Counted from the first letter of the stretch, positions 43,492-53,515 are shown. The stretch is 64,000 nt of DNA from Leuconostoc holzapfelii (GCF_012396485.1 NZ_JAAXPO010000005.1:62001-126000); one strand, 5' to 3'. The notes: generated from the sequence alone by a model not told the origin. Numbers and translations: made by a program.

Positions 43492-44835
43492 ATGGAAACC
43501 ACGCAAATTACAGAGACAATTAACATGGTTGCCGAAGAGCATTTGGATATCCGAACTGTGACAATGGGGATTTCACTGCTTGACACGGTTGCTGGCACAC
43601 CCGCAGCCACGGCAAAAAACATTTATGATAAAATTACGACTTATGCAAAAGATTTAGTGGCAGTTGCCCAACAAATCGAACGTGAATTTGGGATTCCAAT
43701 TACTAATAAGCGCATTAGTGTGACGCCAATTGCATTGATTGCTGGGAAGGCGACCCCAGATGAAATGTTGTTATACGCCCACGCTTTGGATGACGCGGCT
43801 AAAACAGTTGGCGTTGACTTCATCGGGGGTTATTCTGCGCTAGTGCAAAAAGGGTTTGCCAATGGCGATTTGGCCTTAATTAAGTCATTACCACGTGCCT
43901 TAACAGAAACTGATTTGGTTATGTCAAGTGTCAATATTGGTTCATCCAAGGCCGGGATTAACCTAGATGCTGTGAAATTAATGGGCGAGACCATTAAAGC
44001 CATCACCGATAAGTCAGACACGGCCAATGCAAAGTTGGTGGTGTTCGCCAATGCGGTGGAAGATAATCCATTCATGGCGGGGGCTTTTCATGGTGTCACT
44101 GAAGCCGATGTGGTGATTAACGTCGGTGTGTCTGGCCCTGGTGTGGTGAAGCGGGCCTTAGAAAAGGTCAAAGGTGAGCCGATTCACATCGTTGCGGAAA
44201 CGGTTAAAAAGACAGCCTTTAAGATCACGCGAGTCGGTCAAATGGTTGGTGCGCTAGCAGCTGAACGTTTGGGCGTAGAATTTGGCATTGTGGATTTGAG
44301 TTTAGCGCCAACGCCCGCTCGTGGCGATTCAGTGGCAGAAGTCTTGGAAGAGATTGGCTTAGAAATGGTTGGGACACACGGGACAACAGCTGCTTTGATG
44401 CTGCTCAATGACGCGGTGAAAAAAGGTGGCGTGATGGCGTCACAACGTGTCGGTGGGTTGTCAGGGGCCTTTATTCCGGTGTCTGAAGATGCGGGCATGA
44501 TTGATGCGGTCGAAGCTGGGATTTTGTCATTGGCCAAGCTAGAAGCGATGACAGCTGTCTGCTCGGTTGGTTTGGATATGATTGCTGTGCCTGGTAATAC
44601 GTCGGCAACGACGATTGCAGCCATGATTGCGGATGAGGCCGCAATTGGGGTGCAAAACAACAAGACAACAGCGGTCCGTGTCTTACCAACCAACGGGACT
44701 AAAGTTGGCGACATGGTTGATTATGGTGGCTTGCTGGGGACAGCGCCGGTGATGCCGGTTGTACCCAAGTCGAGTGCTGATTTTATTAATCGTGGTGGCC
44801 ATATTCCAGCGCCAATTCACTCATTTAAAAACTAA
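43492..44835 (+). CDS. DUF711 / UPF0210 family protein (PFL family)
   Basis: A 447-residue cytoplasmic protein of the DUF711 family, related in fold to the pyruvate formate-lyase/anaerobic ribonucleotide reductase barrel but lacking a glycyl-radical motif. Visible landmarks are [59 protein letters not shown] and [29 protein letters not shown]. Its activity is unknown. ATG 43492 follows TAGGAG; an upstream ATG at 43456 is less likely. It is linked to the ACT gene before it, suggesting amino-acid-responsive control of an enzyme. Confidence 0.9.
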   Translation: METTQITETINMVAEEHLDIRTVTMGISLLDTVAGTPAATAKNIYDKITTYAKDLVAVAQQIEREFGIPITNKRISVTPIALIAGKATPDEMLLYAHALDDAAKTVGVDFIGGYSALVQKGFANGDLALIKSLPRALTETDLVMSSVNIGSSKAGINLDAVKLMGETIKAITDKSDTANAKLVVFANAVEDNPFMAGAFHGVTEADVVINVGVSGPGVVKRALEKVKGEPIHIVAETVKKTAFKITRVGQMVGALAAERLGVEFGIVDLSLAPTPARGDSVAEVLEEIGLEMVGTHGTTAALMLLNDAVKKGGVMASQRVGGLSGAFIPVSEDAGMIDAVEAGILSLAKLEAMTAVCSVGLDMIAVPGNTSATTIAAMIADEAAIGVQNNKTTAVRVLPTNGTKVGDMVDYGGLLGTAPVMPVVPKSSADFINRGGHIPAPIHSFKN

Positions 44836-44860
44836 AAAAAGCGCCTTGAGCGCTTTTTTT
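44834..44860. terminator. Bidirectional terminator after the DUF711 gene
   Basis: AGCGC/GCGCT flanked by A7 and T7. It overlaps the stop codons of the two converging genes. Confidence 0.85.
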
Positions 44861-45290
44861 AGTGGATTTGAGTTGGTTGCGTGATGGCTGCCGCACCTTG
44901 TTGACTGTTGGCTTGGAAAAACATAATGGTGATATAAACTAATAGAATCACAATCACCAGGCTGACCAAAAGGCGAATGGGGTGTTGAATCAAGGCTTGT
45001 AATAATGGTCGGCGCGTTGTGTGTTGCGTTTCGGCCTGAATTTCAGTCATTTCTGCTGTCAGCGCATAGGCAAAACTATCGGCGTCAACCGCTTTTGGTG
45101 TGGCTTCATAAGGCACGATGGAGACTTCACGTGCTATGGTTTCTTGCCGTGAAGGACGCTGCTGATGTTTTGCATCGCGGTTTGAGAGAATATTAGCCCG
45201 AAACGCGACAATACTTTCGTGAACACGCTGCTGGCGGGTAATGACCGTATTACGTAACTGTTCAAATGGCGTTTGAATAGGAATTTTCAT
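44859..45290 (-). CDS. Unknown protein with a C-terminal membrane anchor
   Basis: I do not recognise this 143-residue protein. It has a long polar, Arg/Gln-rich N-terminal part (about 105 residues) and then one transmembrane helix (LLVSLVIVILLVYITIMFF, near residues 108-127). A 15-residue tail ends ITQPTQIH. This is the layout of a tail-anchored or bitopic protein with the polar part in the cytoplasm, since RRP and HPIR lie before the helix. ATG 45290 is chosen because AAGGAG lies 6 nt before it; an in-frame ATG at 45317 has no site. It is divergent from the recombinase gene. Confidence 0.6.
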   Translation of the reverse strand: MKIPIQTPFEQLRNTVITRQQRVHESIVAFRANILSNRDAKHQQRPSRQETIAREVSIVPYEATPKAVDADSFAYALTAEMTEIQAETQHTTRRPLLQALIQHPIRLLVSLVIVILLVYITIMFFQANSQQGAAAITQPTQIH

Positions 45291-45421
45291 CAGCTGCTCC
45301 TTAATGTCTTTTCTCATTTTTAACGTAAAGTTAAGCTACTTATATCATAGCGAACTCAAAGCCACTCAGGGTAATTTTTGACTGATTGTAACCAAATTTA
45401 AAGCTTCTTAATCTTTTCGGG

Positions 45422-45427
45422 TATAAT
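45422..45427 (+). promoter_or_regulatory. -10 box of the recombinase gene placed for a leaderless transcript
   Basis: TATAAT ends 6 nt before the ATG at 45434, with no ribosome site between. The sequence upstream is AT-rich with no clear -35. Confidence 0.5.
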
Positions 45428-45433
45428 AGACCT

Positions 45434-46342
45434 ATGATAACCAAAGCACAACAACTGTATCATGATTATTTACAAGCAGAACGACAATATTCTGATTTAA
45501 CCGTGCAAGCTTATGATAAAGACATTGCCGCATTTACAACTTTTTTGGCGGAAAATGGTGGGTTTACCAGCTACCGTGCGGTTCAAACACTTGATGTACG
45601 CGTTTATCTCAATGACTTGTACGAACGACAACTTGCCCGAACCACAATTGCGCGGAAAATCAGTAGTTTGCGCATGTTTTTTCAATTTATGGTGGCTAAT
45701 AAATTTGTCGCAGAGAATCCATTTGAAAATGTCGCATTGCGTAAGCACCAAAACCATTTACCGGAATTTTTCTACGAATCAGAATTAACCACCTTGTTCG
45801 AGGTGGCGTATCACGAAGATGATCCACTTTGGCAACGTAACGCCGCTTTGCTTGAGTTTTTGTATGCTACTGGGGCTCGGGTGGCAGAAATTGCTAATTT
45901 GACGCTCGGACAGTTGGATTTTTCGCAACGATTAGTCCTGATTCATGGTAAAGGGAACAAGGATCGTTATGTGCCATTTGGCCATTTTGCTGCGCAAGCA
46001 ATGACGCAGTATTTACATGATTTACGGCCAAAACTGATGGCCAAACAAGTGCCGCATGAGCGCGTTTTTGTCAATCATCGTGGGGAACCCATTACAGCGG
46101 CAGGGATCACCTATATTCTCAATGAATTGATGAAACGCTCCACGCTAACAGGTAAGATTCACCCGCATATGCTGCGTCATACTTTTGCCACACACCTTCT
46201 CAATCATGGCGCTGACATGCGAACTGTACAGGAATTATTGGGTCATGTCAATTTGTCGACAACCCAAATGTATACGCACGTGACGCGGGAAAGTCTACAA
46301 AAAAATTATCAAGACTTTTTCCCTCGGGCAAAAAAATCCTGA
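45434..46342 (+). CDS. Tyrosine site-specific recombinase, XerC/XerD type
   Basis: It probably resolves chromosome dimers at dif. The 302-residue protein has the core-binding SAM-like domain (residues ~5-95) and the catalytic set Arg149 (TGARVAEI), Lys173 (GKGNKDR), His245-x-x-Arg248 (HPHMLRHTF), His271 (LGHVNLSTTQMYTH) and Tyr280. No mobile element or attachment repeats lie nearby, so a housekeeping Xer role is more likely than an integrase. Lactobacilli carry XerC/XerD-type enzymes of this length; which one this is I cannot tell. The message appears leaderless. Confidence 0.88.
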   Translation: MITKAQQLYHDYLQAERQYSDLTVQAYDKDIAAFTTFLAENGGFTSYRAVQTLDVRVYLNDLYERQLARTTIARKISSLRMFFQFMVANKFVAENPFENVALRKHQNHLPEFFYESELTTLFEVAYHEDDPLWQRNAALLEFLYATGARVAEIANLTLGQLDFSQRLVLIHGKGNKDRYVPFGHFAAQAMTQYLHDLRPKLMAKQVPHERVFVNHRGEPITAAGITYILNELMKRSTLTGKIHPHMLRHTFATHLLNHGADMRTVQELLGHVNLSTTQMYTHVTRESLQKNYQDFFPRAKKS

Positions 46343-46394
46343 ATCGTCGCGGCCAACAACATTTTCAGAAAAAATTTGGTAGAATATAGATATT

Positions 46395-47273
46395 ATGATT
46401 ACACTAGAAAACAATGATTTAAAAGTTCAAATTAACGAGTACGGCGCTGAATTGACAAGCGTTTGGCATAAACAAGCTGAGTTGGAATATATTTGGGTTG
46501 GAGATCCTAAATATTGGGGACGGCATGCGTCTAATCTTTTTCCAATTGTTGGGCGTTTACGCGGTGATCAATTCAAAATTGCTGGAGAAACGTATTTTAT
46601 GAACCAACATGGTTTTGCGCGCAACACCAGCTTTGAAGTGGTTGAGCAAAGTGAAACGCACGCAATTTTCCGTATTCATGAGACGGATTCGACGTTGCGT
46701 ATCTATCCTTTCAAGTTTCAATTCGATATTCGCTATGATTTGACCCCTGAAAATGAATTGAAAGTTGCCTATATTGTGACCAATACTGATCAAGAGGAGT
46801 CGCTCTTTTTCAGTGTCGGTGGGCATCCAGCCTTTAATTTGCCATTAGATGGCGGTAAGTTTTCAGATTATTACGTGTCCATTGAACCAGAAAAAATGTA
46901 TGATCGGGTGCGTCTAACTGGCCCTTATTCAAATCCAAACGCAGCCACACCGTTTAATGCCAATATTCCTTTGCGTTTGCGTCAAGAAGATTACCACGAT
47001 GACGCAATCATCTTGAAACTCGATCGCCAAAAGACGTCATTTTTGTTAGCACGCTTGGCCAATCAGCACGGGTTACGGATGACTTTAGATAATGCGCAGT
47101 TCATAGGCATCTGGACTCCAGCCGGTAAAGAAGCGCCGTTTATCGCTTTGGAACCATGGTGGGGAATTGCTGACACGGTGGATTCTACAGGAAACTTCAA
47201 AGAAAAGTTTGGGGTGAATGTTTTGGCGGCTGGCGACACGTTTAACGGGACGTACAGCTTGCAATTCTTCTAA
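46395..47273 (+). CDS. Aldose 1-epimerase family protein (LacX-like)
   Basis: A 292-residue beta-sandwich protein of the galactose-mutarotase superfamily. GAELTSVWHKQAELEYIWVGDPKYW, NLFPIVGRLRGD, HGFARN and SVGGHPAFNLPL carry the His residues and the general-base region of this LacX/YeaD-like group; IALEPWWGIADTVD supplies the catalytic-type Glu. True GalM sequences differ, so the natural hexose or hexose-6-phosphate is uncertain. TAGAAT with an extended TGG lies 9 nt before the ATG and there is no ribosome site, so its leader is at most a few bases. Confidence 0.85.
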   Translation: MITLENNDLKVQINEYGAELTSVWHKQAELEYIWVGDPKYWGRHASNLFPIVGRLRGDQFKIAGETYFMNQHGFARNTSFEVVEQSETHAIFRIHETDSTLRIYPFKFQFDIRYDLTPENELKVAYIVTNTDQEESLFFSVGGHPAFNLPLDGGKFSDYYVSIEPEKMYDRVRLTGPYSNPNAATPFNANIPLRLRQEDYHDDAIILKLDRQKTSFLLARLANQHGLRMTLDNAQFIGIWTPAGKEAPFIALEPWWGIADTVDSTGNFKEKFGVNVLAAGDTFNGTYSLQFF

Positions 47274-47290
47274 TCGTTTTGAAATAAGTG

Positions 47291-47319
47291 TTGACAAAAA
47301 TATCATTTGGTTTTAATAT
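47291..47319 (+). promoter_or_regulatory. trp operon promoter
   Basis: A consensus TTGACA (47291-47296) and TAATAT (47314-47319) are 17 bp apart. It is the best -35 match in the window. Confidence 0.88.
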
Positions 47320-47339
47320 AAAAATAACAATTTAATCGT

Positions 47340-47636
47340 CCAAATTAAACCGATGAGATGGAGATCAAACCAATTGTGCACGCACAGGGAACCCGGGATA
47401 CTGAGAGCTGGGTCGAAAGCAGGTTGGCAAATGGACCATCGAGGGTCAGTTGAAAGCAGTGATGCGAGTAGGCTTGAACGTGAGGCATACGTCAGTTGTC
47501 AGGTCTGTGTTGGCAGGCTGTGGAGGCGCGAATCAATCAAGCTTTTTGATGTGGCTTGAAAGGTCGAAATCAGGTGGCACCGCGGGCAACCGTCCTGAAA
47601 ATATTGCATGAGCAATTTTTTCAGGACGGTTTTTTA
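47340..47636 (+). promoter_or_regulatory. Tryptophan T-box leader
   Basis: The 403-nt gap between the epimerase and trpB holds the promoter and this element. The Stem I base CGATG (47352-47356)/CATCG region contains the unpaired UGG at 47432-47434 followed by A, the Trp specifier. Long Stem II/III sequence follows. The T-box core AGGTGGCACCGCGGG is at 47572-47586, and its UGGC bulge matches the G discriminator of tRNA-Trp. The terminator has CCGTCCTGAAAA from 47590 pairing with TTTTCAGGACGG to 47629, then TTTTTT. Confidence 0.93.
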
Positions 47637-47676
47637 TTTGCTCAAAGTCACTTTGCGTTACAAGAGGAGAAAAATC

Positions 47677-48879
47677 ATGGCAACTACGACCACACAAAAA
47701 GCAGGTTATTATGGCCAATATGGCGGGCAATTCGTGCCGGAATTGTTGATGCCAGCCGTTAATGCGGTTGCTGAAGCTTTTGCGACCTACCGGGATGACC
47801 CAGACTTTAAAGCAGAACTGCAAGCTCTTTTGGTTGATTATGCTAACCGACCTTCGTTACTCTATCACGCCAAAAACATGTCGGCTGAACTTGGTGGCGC
47901 TCAAATTTATCTCAAGCGAGAAGACCTGAATCATACGGGGGCACATAAGATTAACAATGTGCTCGGGCAAGCCTTGCTGGCCAAGAAGATGGGCAAGCAA
48001 CGGTTGATTGCGGAAACAGGTGCTGGCCAACATGGGGTCGCCACCGCCACTGCAGCGGCCTTGTTTGGCATGTCAGCAGAAATTTTTATGGGGCAAGAAG
48101 ATATTGATCGCCAAGCACTTAATGTTTATCGGATGACTTTACTTGGTGCAAAAGTGCACGCCGTTCAGACTGGGACCCAAGTCCTCAAAGATGCGGTCAA
48201 TGCGACTTTTCAAGACTGGACCAAACGAATTGATGACACTTTTTATGTTTTAGGGTCGGCGGTTGGCCCCCATCCTTTCCCTGAGATGGTTAAATATTTT
48301 CAATCGGTGATTAGTGAAGAAGCGCGCGCCCAATTTTTGCAGCAAACTAAGCGTTTGCCTGATGTTGTGATTGCGGCTGTGGGTGGTGGCTCTAATGCTA
48401 TCGGTGCTTTTAGTCATTTTATTGCAGATGAGGCTGTCACCTTGATTGGTGTGGAGGCAGCTGGAAAAGGCATACAGACGACGCAAACAGCAGCAACGTT
48501 AACCAATGGTTCAGACGGTATTTTCCATGGGATGAAGTCTAAGTTCTTACAATCTGCTGATGGCCAGATTGACCCCGTGTACAGCATTTCTGCTGGGCTA
48601 GATTATCCAGGCATTGGGCCAGAACATGCCTATTTGTCAGAGATTAAACGTGCCAAGTATGTGCCCATTACTGATGATGAAGCGGTGGCAGCTTTTGAAT
48701 TCATTGCAAAAACCGAAGGAATCATTGCAGCCATCGAAAGTTCACACGCGGTTGCATATGCCATGAAGTTGGCGCCAACAATGCGACCAGAGCAACAAAT
48801 TATGGTCAATTTAAGTGGCCGGGGAGATAAGGATGTCGCAGCAATTGCGCGTTATAGTGGGGTAACAATTCATGAGTAG
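47677..48879 (+). CDS. trpB: Tryptophan synthase beta chain
   Basis: The PLP enzyme that joins indole and serine. The 400-residue protein has the start [19 protein letters not shown], the PLP lysine in [31 protein letters not shown] and the phosphate loop [10 protein letters not shown]. This is the standard TrpB1 pattern. ATG 47677 follows AAGAGGAG. Being first after the T-box is unusual, as trpB normally lies at the end next to trpA. It overlaps trpD by 8 nt. Confidence 0.96.
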   Translation: MATTTTQKAGYYGQYGGQFVPELLMPAVNAVAEAFATYRDDPDFKAELQALLVDYANRPSLLYHAKNMSAELGGAQIYLKREDLNHTGAHKINNVLGQALLAKKMGKQRLIAETGAGQHGVATATAAALFGMSAEIFMGQEDIDRQALNVYRMTLLGAKVHAVQTGTQVLKDAVNATFQDWTKRIDDTFYVLGSAVGPHPFPEMVKYFQSVISEEARAQFLQQTKRLPDVVIAAVGGGSNAIGAFSHFIADEAVTLIGVEAAGKGIQTTQTAATLTNGSDGIFHGMKSKFLQSADGQIDPVYSISAGLDYPGIGPEHAYLSEIKRAKYVPITDDEAVAAFEFIAKTEGIIAAIESSHAVAYAMKLAPTMRPEQQIMVNLSGRGDKDVAAIARYSGVTIHE

Positions 48880-49897
48880 TATCCAAGCAGCATTAAAAAC
48901 ATTATCACTAAGACAAGACTTAACCGCAGCAATGGCCCAGGATGTGATGGCAGAAATTATGGCCGGTCAAGCCTCGGAAACCGAAATTGCCGCCTACCTG
49001 ATGGGTCTGGCGGTTAAAAATGAATCTGTACCAGAAATTGTTGGGTCAGCGCGGGCCATGTTGGCCCATGCCGTGACCATGCCACAAGTGCCAGATGCGA
49101 TTGATATCGTTGGCACAGGTGGTGATTTGGCTAATACATTCAACATTTCCACAACGGCAAGTTTTATCGTGGCCGCAGCTGGTGTACCCGTGGTGAAACA
49201 TGGTAACCGCGCTGCAAGTTCACAATCAGGGACGGCTGATGTATTAGAAGCGTTAGGCGTTGGGATTACATTGTCAGCTGATCAAGCCATGCAAGTCTTA
49301 AATCAAGCTGGCCAAACCTTCTTGTTTGCGCGATCATTTCATCCAGCCATGCGTGTGGTTGGACCGGTACGTTCAGCGCTGGGCTTTAGAACAGTTTTTA
49401 ATGTGTTGGGACCATTGACGAACCCCGCCCGCCCACAAGCTATTTTACTGGGCGTCTATGCCAAACATTTGTTACGCCCCTTAGCGCAAGTCTTACAAGC
49501 GATGCAGGTTAAAAACGCTGTGTTGGTACATGGCCAAGACGGCCTAGACGAGGTGACTTTGACTACAAAAACTGACATTGTCACCTTGCGTGATGGTCAA
49601 ATTTCAAGCACTGAATTTGATCCACAAGCCTATGGCTTTGACTACGCTACCACAGCACAATTACAAGGTGGTTCACCGGCTGAAAACGCGCAGATTACAA
49701 CTGCCATTTTGACAGGCGAATTAAAAGATGAAAAATCAGATACGGTGATTTTAAATGCTGCTTTGGCCTTATATGCTGCCCGCCGTTGTGACAACATTCA
49801 AGACAGTATTCAATTAGCACGCCAGACACTGGCGAGTGGGGCTGCTTATCAGCAGCTCATTGGCCTACAACAGGCGACTCAGGGGGTGAGCGCATGA
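48872..49897 (+). CDS. trpD: Anthranilate phosphoribosyltransferase
   Basis: It attaches phosphoribose from PRPP to anthranilate. The 341-residue protein has the [20 protein letters not shown] phosphate motif, [21 protein letters not shown] and the second anthranilate-site region [18 protein letters not shown]. There is no TrpG fusion. The start lies inside trpB and the stop overlaps trpC (ATGA), indicating coupling. Confidence 0.96.
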   Translation: MSSIQAALKTLSLRQDLTAAMAQDVMAEIMAGQASETEIAAYLMGLAVKNESVPEIVGSARAMLAHAVTMPQVPDAIDIVGTGGDLANTFNISTTASFIVAAAGVPVVKHGNRAASSQSGTADVLEALGVGITLSADQAMQVLNQAGQTFLFARSFHPAMRVVGPVRSALGFRTVFNVLGPLTNPARPQAILLGVYAKHLLRPLAQVLQAMQVKNAVLVHGQDGLDEVTLTTKTDIVTLRDGQISSTEFDPQAYGFDYATTAQLQGGSPAENAQITTAILTGELKDEKSDTVILNAALALYAARRCDNIQDSIQLARQTLASGAAYQQLIGLQQATQGVSA

Positions 49898-50676
49898 TTT
49901 TAGATGATCTGGTAAGTGCCACGCGCACCAATTTACAGCGTCGGTTGCAACATCAAAGTCGCACACAATTAAAACTCGCTGTGGCTGAAATGCCACCAAT
50001 TGTCGGTTTTCCGTTTGAAGCAGCCTTGCGACAACCAGAGATGACAATGATTGCAGAAATCAAACAAGCTTCGCCATCAAAAGGGCAAATTATCGCGCCC
50101 GAAGCCTTTGATTATCGTCAGATTGCACAAGATTATGCTAATGCAGGCGTGGACATGATTAGTGTGCTGACAGAAGAAACATATTTTAAAGGCAGCTTAG
50201 CAATCCTTGCGACAGTCAACGAAACGGTTGATGTGCCGCTTCTCCGAAAAGATTTCATCATTGCGCCTGAAATGATCTATGAAGCTCGTATTGCGGGTGC
50301 GCATGCCATCTTATTGATTGTGGCCATTTTAACCGATGCACAACTGGCTGCATATATTCGTTTGGCAGATACTTTAGGCCTATCGGCCCTGGTTGAGGCC
50401 CATGATGAAACAGAAATTCAGCGGGCTTTGCAGGCGAAAGCGCGCATCATTGGCGTAAATAATCGCAATTTAAAAGATTTTTCAGTTGATTTCAACAATA
50501 CCAGACGTCTCCGTCATCTGGTACCAGAATCAGTATTATTTATTTCTGAGTCGGGGATTCAATCGCGTGCTGACGTTGAAACGCTTGAAAATGTCCAAGT
50601 GAATGGTATTTTGATTGGTGAAACGCTGATGCGCGCCGCAGATAAGGGCAACATGATTAAAACATTAAAAGGATAA
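49894..50676 (+). CDS. trpC: Indole-3-glycerol phosphate synthase
   Basis: It closes CdRP to indole-glycerol phosphate. The 260-residue barrel has [48 protein letters not shown] and [12 protein letters not shown], all family motifs in order. The enzyme is monofunctional, with trpF as a separate gene 9 nt on. Confidence 0.96.
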   Translation: MILDDLVSATRTNLQRRLQHQSRTQLKLAVAEMPPIVGFPFEAALRQPEMTMIAEIKQASPSKGQIIAPEAFDYRQIAQDYANAGVDMISVLTEETYFKGSLAILATVNETVDVPLLRKDFIIAPEMIYEARIAGAHAILLIVAILTDAQLAAYIRLADTLGLSALVEAHDETEIQRALQAKARIIGVNNRNLKDFSVDFNNTRRLRHLVPESVLFISESGIQSRADVETLENVQVNGILIGETLMRAADKGNMIKTLKG

Positions 50677-50685
50677 CGCAACACG

Positions 50686-51279
50686 ATGACTAAAATTAAG
50701 ATTTGTGGTATTTTTCAAGAAGCGAGTGCTGAACTGCTCAATCAAGTCCAGCCGGATATGGCCGGCATCATTTTGGCACCTGGACATCGACGAAGCGTTG
50801 GGATTATGACTGCAATGGCGATTCGTGCCAAACTAGACGACCAAATTCCGCTCTATGGTGTTTTTGATGACCAAAACGTGATGGATATTTTAACCTTTTA
50901 TGGCAATGGGTTAATACAAGGTGCCCAACTGCAAGATGATGTCTCAGAAGATGCTGTGACGTTGTTACGAGACAAGGGCGTTCCTGTGATACAAACGCGT
51001 CGCCCAGAGGCAGCTTTGCGTGATACTGCAGCTGACATCGTACAAATTGACACCTCCGCTGGCACAGGCACAACCTTTGATTGGCAAGCCGTACCGCCCA
51101 AACCATTACGCAAAAAGCCATTGATGTTGGCGGGGGGGCTAAACGTCGATAATTTGGCAGACGCGATTGCACAAGTCCAACCGGATTGGGTGGATATTTC
51201 CAGTGGTGCCGAAGTGGATGGTGTCAAGGACGTCGCGTTGATGTCACAATTAGTAGCGATTGCGCACGCACATGAATAA
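50686..51279 (+). CDS. trpF: Phosphoribosylanthranilate isomerase
   Basis: It performs the Amadori rearrangement of PRA to CdRP. The 197-residue barrel has the catalytic Cys in KICGI (residue 7) and the Asp in DIVQIDTSAG. LAGGLNVDNLADAI and DISSGAEVDGVKD form the phosphate sites. The GHRRSVG segment stands for the usual SPRxV. It is a little short and rather divergent from typical TrpF, but the active residues are present. Confidence 0.9.
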   Translation: MTKIKICGIFQEASAELLNQVQPDMAGIILAPGHRRSVGIMTAMAIRAKLDDQIPLYGVFDDQNVMDILTFYGNGLIQGAQLQDDVSEDAVTLLRDKGVPVIQTRRPEAALRDTAADIVQIDTSAGTGTTFDWQAVPPKPLRKKPLMLAGGLNVDNLADAIAQVQPDWVDISSGAEVDGVKDVALMSQLVAIAHAHE

Positions 51280-51292
51280 ACGGGGAGAAAAA

Positions 51293-52084
51293 ATGGCAGT
51301 TAAAAAAATAGCAGATGTTTTAAAAAACGGGCAAGGGTTTATTGGCTTTACAGTCGCAGGCGATCCAAATTTTGATCAAAGTGCTGACTACATTGTCGCT
51401 ATGGCCGAAGCGGGGGCTGATGTCGTGGAAATTGGGATTGCGTTTTCCGACCCTGCCGCTGATGGGCCAACCATTATGGCCGCTGATATCCGTGCGGCGG
51501 CCGCGGGTTCAACAACAGAAAAGGTGTTTGCATTAATTGCAGCAGTCCGTGAACGGACAGATGTGCCGCTAGTGATTTTGACATACGTCAACCCCGTATT
51601 TAAATATGGCTACGAAAAATTCTTGTCGAAGATGGCTGCCTTATCGGTCGAAGGCATCATCTTGCCGGATATGCCACTTGAAGAGCAAGCCTCATTTTTA
51701 GAATTAGCGAATCAGTACGATCGCTCGCTGATTCAATTAGTGACCTTGCAATCTAAAGCACGCATTCCAGATATTGTGGCGCAAGCGCGCGGTTTTGTTT
51801 ATATTGTCAGTTCCTTAGGCACGACTGGGACGCGAGCTGAGTTAACCACGGCATCGCGTGAATTAGTTGCAGCTGTACGTGAATACACCGATGTGCCAAC
51901 AGCGATTGGTTTTGGCATTAGTCGGCCCGATCAGGTGCCGCAATTTGCCTACGCTGATGCCGTGATTGCTGGTTCAGCTATCGTTGATTTAATTGCAGCT
52001 GATCCCAACGGGGCCACGGGAGCAATCAAAACATTTGTCCAAGACATGAAAGCCGCCTGGCAAAACACGTCAAATAACGCTTAA
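51293..52084 (+). CDS. trpA: Tryptophan synthase alpha chain
   Basis: It cleaves indole-glycerol phosphate and passes indole to TrpB. The 263-residue barrel has FTVAGDPN, the catalytic VVEIGIAFSDPAADGPTI (with Glu and Asp), GIILPDMPLEE and GFGISRPDQV. ATG 51293 follows GGGGAGAAAA; an earlier in-frame start lies within trpF. It is separated from trpB by trpDCF, so the two chains of the complex are made from opposite ends of the cluster. Confidence 0.95.
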   Translation: MAVKKIADVLKNGQGFIGFTVAGDPNFDQSADYIVAMAEAGADVVEIGIAFSDPAADGPTIMAADIRAAAAGSTTEKVFALIAAVRERTDVPLVILTYVNPVFKYGYEKFLSKMAALSVEGIILPDMPLEEQASFLELANQYDRSLIQLVTLQSKARIPDIVAQARGFVYIVSSLGTTGTRAELTTASRELVAAVREYTDVPTAIGFGISRPDQVPQFAYADAVIAGSAIVDLIAADPNGATGAIKTFVQDMKAAWQNTSNNA

Positions 52085-52103
52085 TTTCAATGACGTGAAA
52101 GTA

Positions 52104-52130
52104 AAACCTGGCCGATGATGGGCAGGTTAG
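52104..52130 (+). other. Hairpin before trpE
   Basis: AACCTG and CAGGTT pair around a 12-nt loop directly upstream of the trpE ribosome site GAGGTGGAG. It lacks a T-run. Confidence 0.35.
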
Positions 52131-52141
52131 AGGTGGAGACT

Positions 52142-53515
52142 ATGACATACCAGACAAAAACAATCACATTGCCTGAACTTGATATTGTGACGGCTTATTT
52201 ACGGCTACGCGGCGACCAGACGATGTTGTTGGAAAATATACCGTTTCCTGATGAGAAACACCAGGTGGTCATGATTGCCTTACAACCCGTCCATGAATTT
52301 CAAGCGCTGGGTCAGACAGTTACTATTGATGGAAAAAGCTGCTCGCATCCAGATCCATTACAAGCACTGAGCGATCTTGTCGTGACGGGGTCACCGGCCG
52401 AAGCAAAACTACCAATGACGGGTGGGGCGATTGGTTATGTAGGTTTTGATACGATTGCTGCCTATGAATCACTCGGTGACACGCCGCCTGATCCATTAAA
52501 CATGCCGGATATTCATATGTTTGTCTATGAAACATTTGTGATGTTTGACGCAGAGCACAACACAGTGACCATCGTGGCCGATGATACCTATTCTCATGTC
52601 GGGGATCCGGCATTGACGCAAAGAGTTCTAGCTGTTCAAGCAAAACTTTTTACGCCCAGCGTAGCTGAAAGTCAACTGGTGGTGATACCAGAGATTAAAA
52701 CGACATCTAATTTTTCAAAAGCCGCCTTTGAAAGCGTGGTCAATCAGGCAAAAGATTACATTACTGCTGGTGATATGTTTCAGATGGTGCCTTCCCAACG
52801 GTTTAGCTTTCCAGTACGTCAGGATCCATTTGATTATTATCGACAACTGCGATTAACCAACACTACTGCTTACCTGTCTTATTTAGATTTTGGCAACGTA
52901 CAAATTGTTGGGGCTTCCCCTGAACGATTGGTTAAAGTGCAAGGGCGCCAGGTGGTGACAAATCCAATCGCCGGGACACGACATCGCGGACAGGATCAGA
53001 CGTCAGATGAAGCGGCTGCCAAAGCGCTACTACAAGATGAAAAGGAACGTGCTGAGCACGAGATGTTAGTGGATTTAGGTCGCAATGATTTAGGCAAAGT
53101 GGCGACTTATGGCTCGGTTCACGTCACAAAATTGATGGCGCTGCAAAAATATCAACATGTCATGCACCTCGTGTCAGAAGTGGTTGGCACAATGTTGCCC
53201 GATACGCCAGCAATTGCCGCGCTCAAGGCAACACTTCCCGCTGGCACGGTGAGTGGTGCACCTAAAGTCAGAGCCATGCAGCGCATCTATGAAATGGAGC
53301 CGGTTAAGCGTGGCGTGTATGCTGGCGCAATTGGCTATTTGACCCAATCTGATCAAATGGATTTTGCCATCGCAATTCGCACGATGGTCGTTAAAGATGG
53401 CCAAGGCCACGTACAAGCCGGTGCCGGCATTGTGTATGATTCTATCCCAGAAAATGAATACCAAGAAACACGCAATAAGGCGCAAGCCTTATTAGGATTG
53501 GGGGCCAGCAAATGA
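52142..53515 (+). CDS. trpE: Anthranilate synthase component I
   Basis: It makes anthranilate from chorismate with ammonia supplied by TrpG. The 457-residue protein has the chorismate-binding segments ITAGDMFQMVPSQRF, NPIAGTRHRG, DEKERAEHEMLVDLGRNDLG, TLPAGTVSGAPKVRAM and the C-terminal QAGAGIVYDSIPENEYQE. An N-terminal ELDIVTAYLRLRGD region replaces the usual LLES feedback motif (here LLEN). ATG 52142 follows GGTGGAG. The stop overlaps trpG (ATGA). Confidence 0.95.
   Translation: MTYQTKTITLPELDIVTAYLRLRGDQTMLLENIPFPDEKHQVVMIALQPVHEFQALGQTVTIDGKSCSHPDPLQALSDLVVTGSPAEAKLPMTGGAIGYVGFDTIAAYESLGDTPPDPLNMPDIHMFVYETFVMFDAEHNTVTIVADDTYSHVGDPALTQRVLAVQAKLFTPSVAESQLVVIPEIKTTSNFSKAAFESVVNQAKDYITAGDMFQMVPSQRFSFPVRQDPFDYYRQLRLTNTTAYLSYLDFGNVQIVGASPERLVKVQGRQVVTNPIAGTRHRGQDQTSDEAAAKALLQDEKERAEHEMLVDLGRNDLGKVATYGSVHVTKLMALQKYQHVMHLVSEVVGTMLPDTPAIAALKATLPAGTVSGAPKVRAMQRIYEMEPVKRGVYAGAIGYLTQSDQMDFAIAIRTMVVKDGQGHVQAGAGIVYDSIPENEYQETRNKAQALLGLGASK

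Noticed and set aside
45434-46342. Integrase of a mobile element
   Set aside because: No attachment-site repeats, excisionase, tRNA target or phage genes nearby; the 302-residue Xer form suits chromosome dimer resolution.
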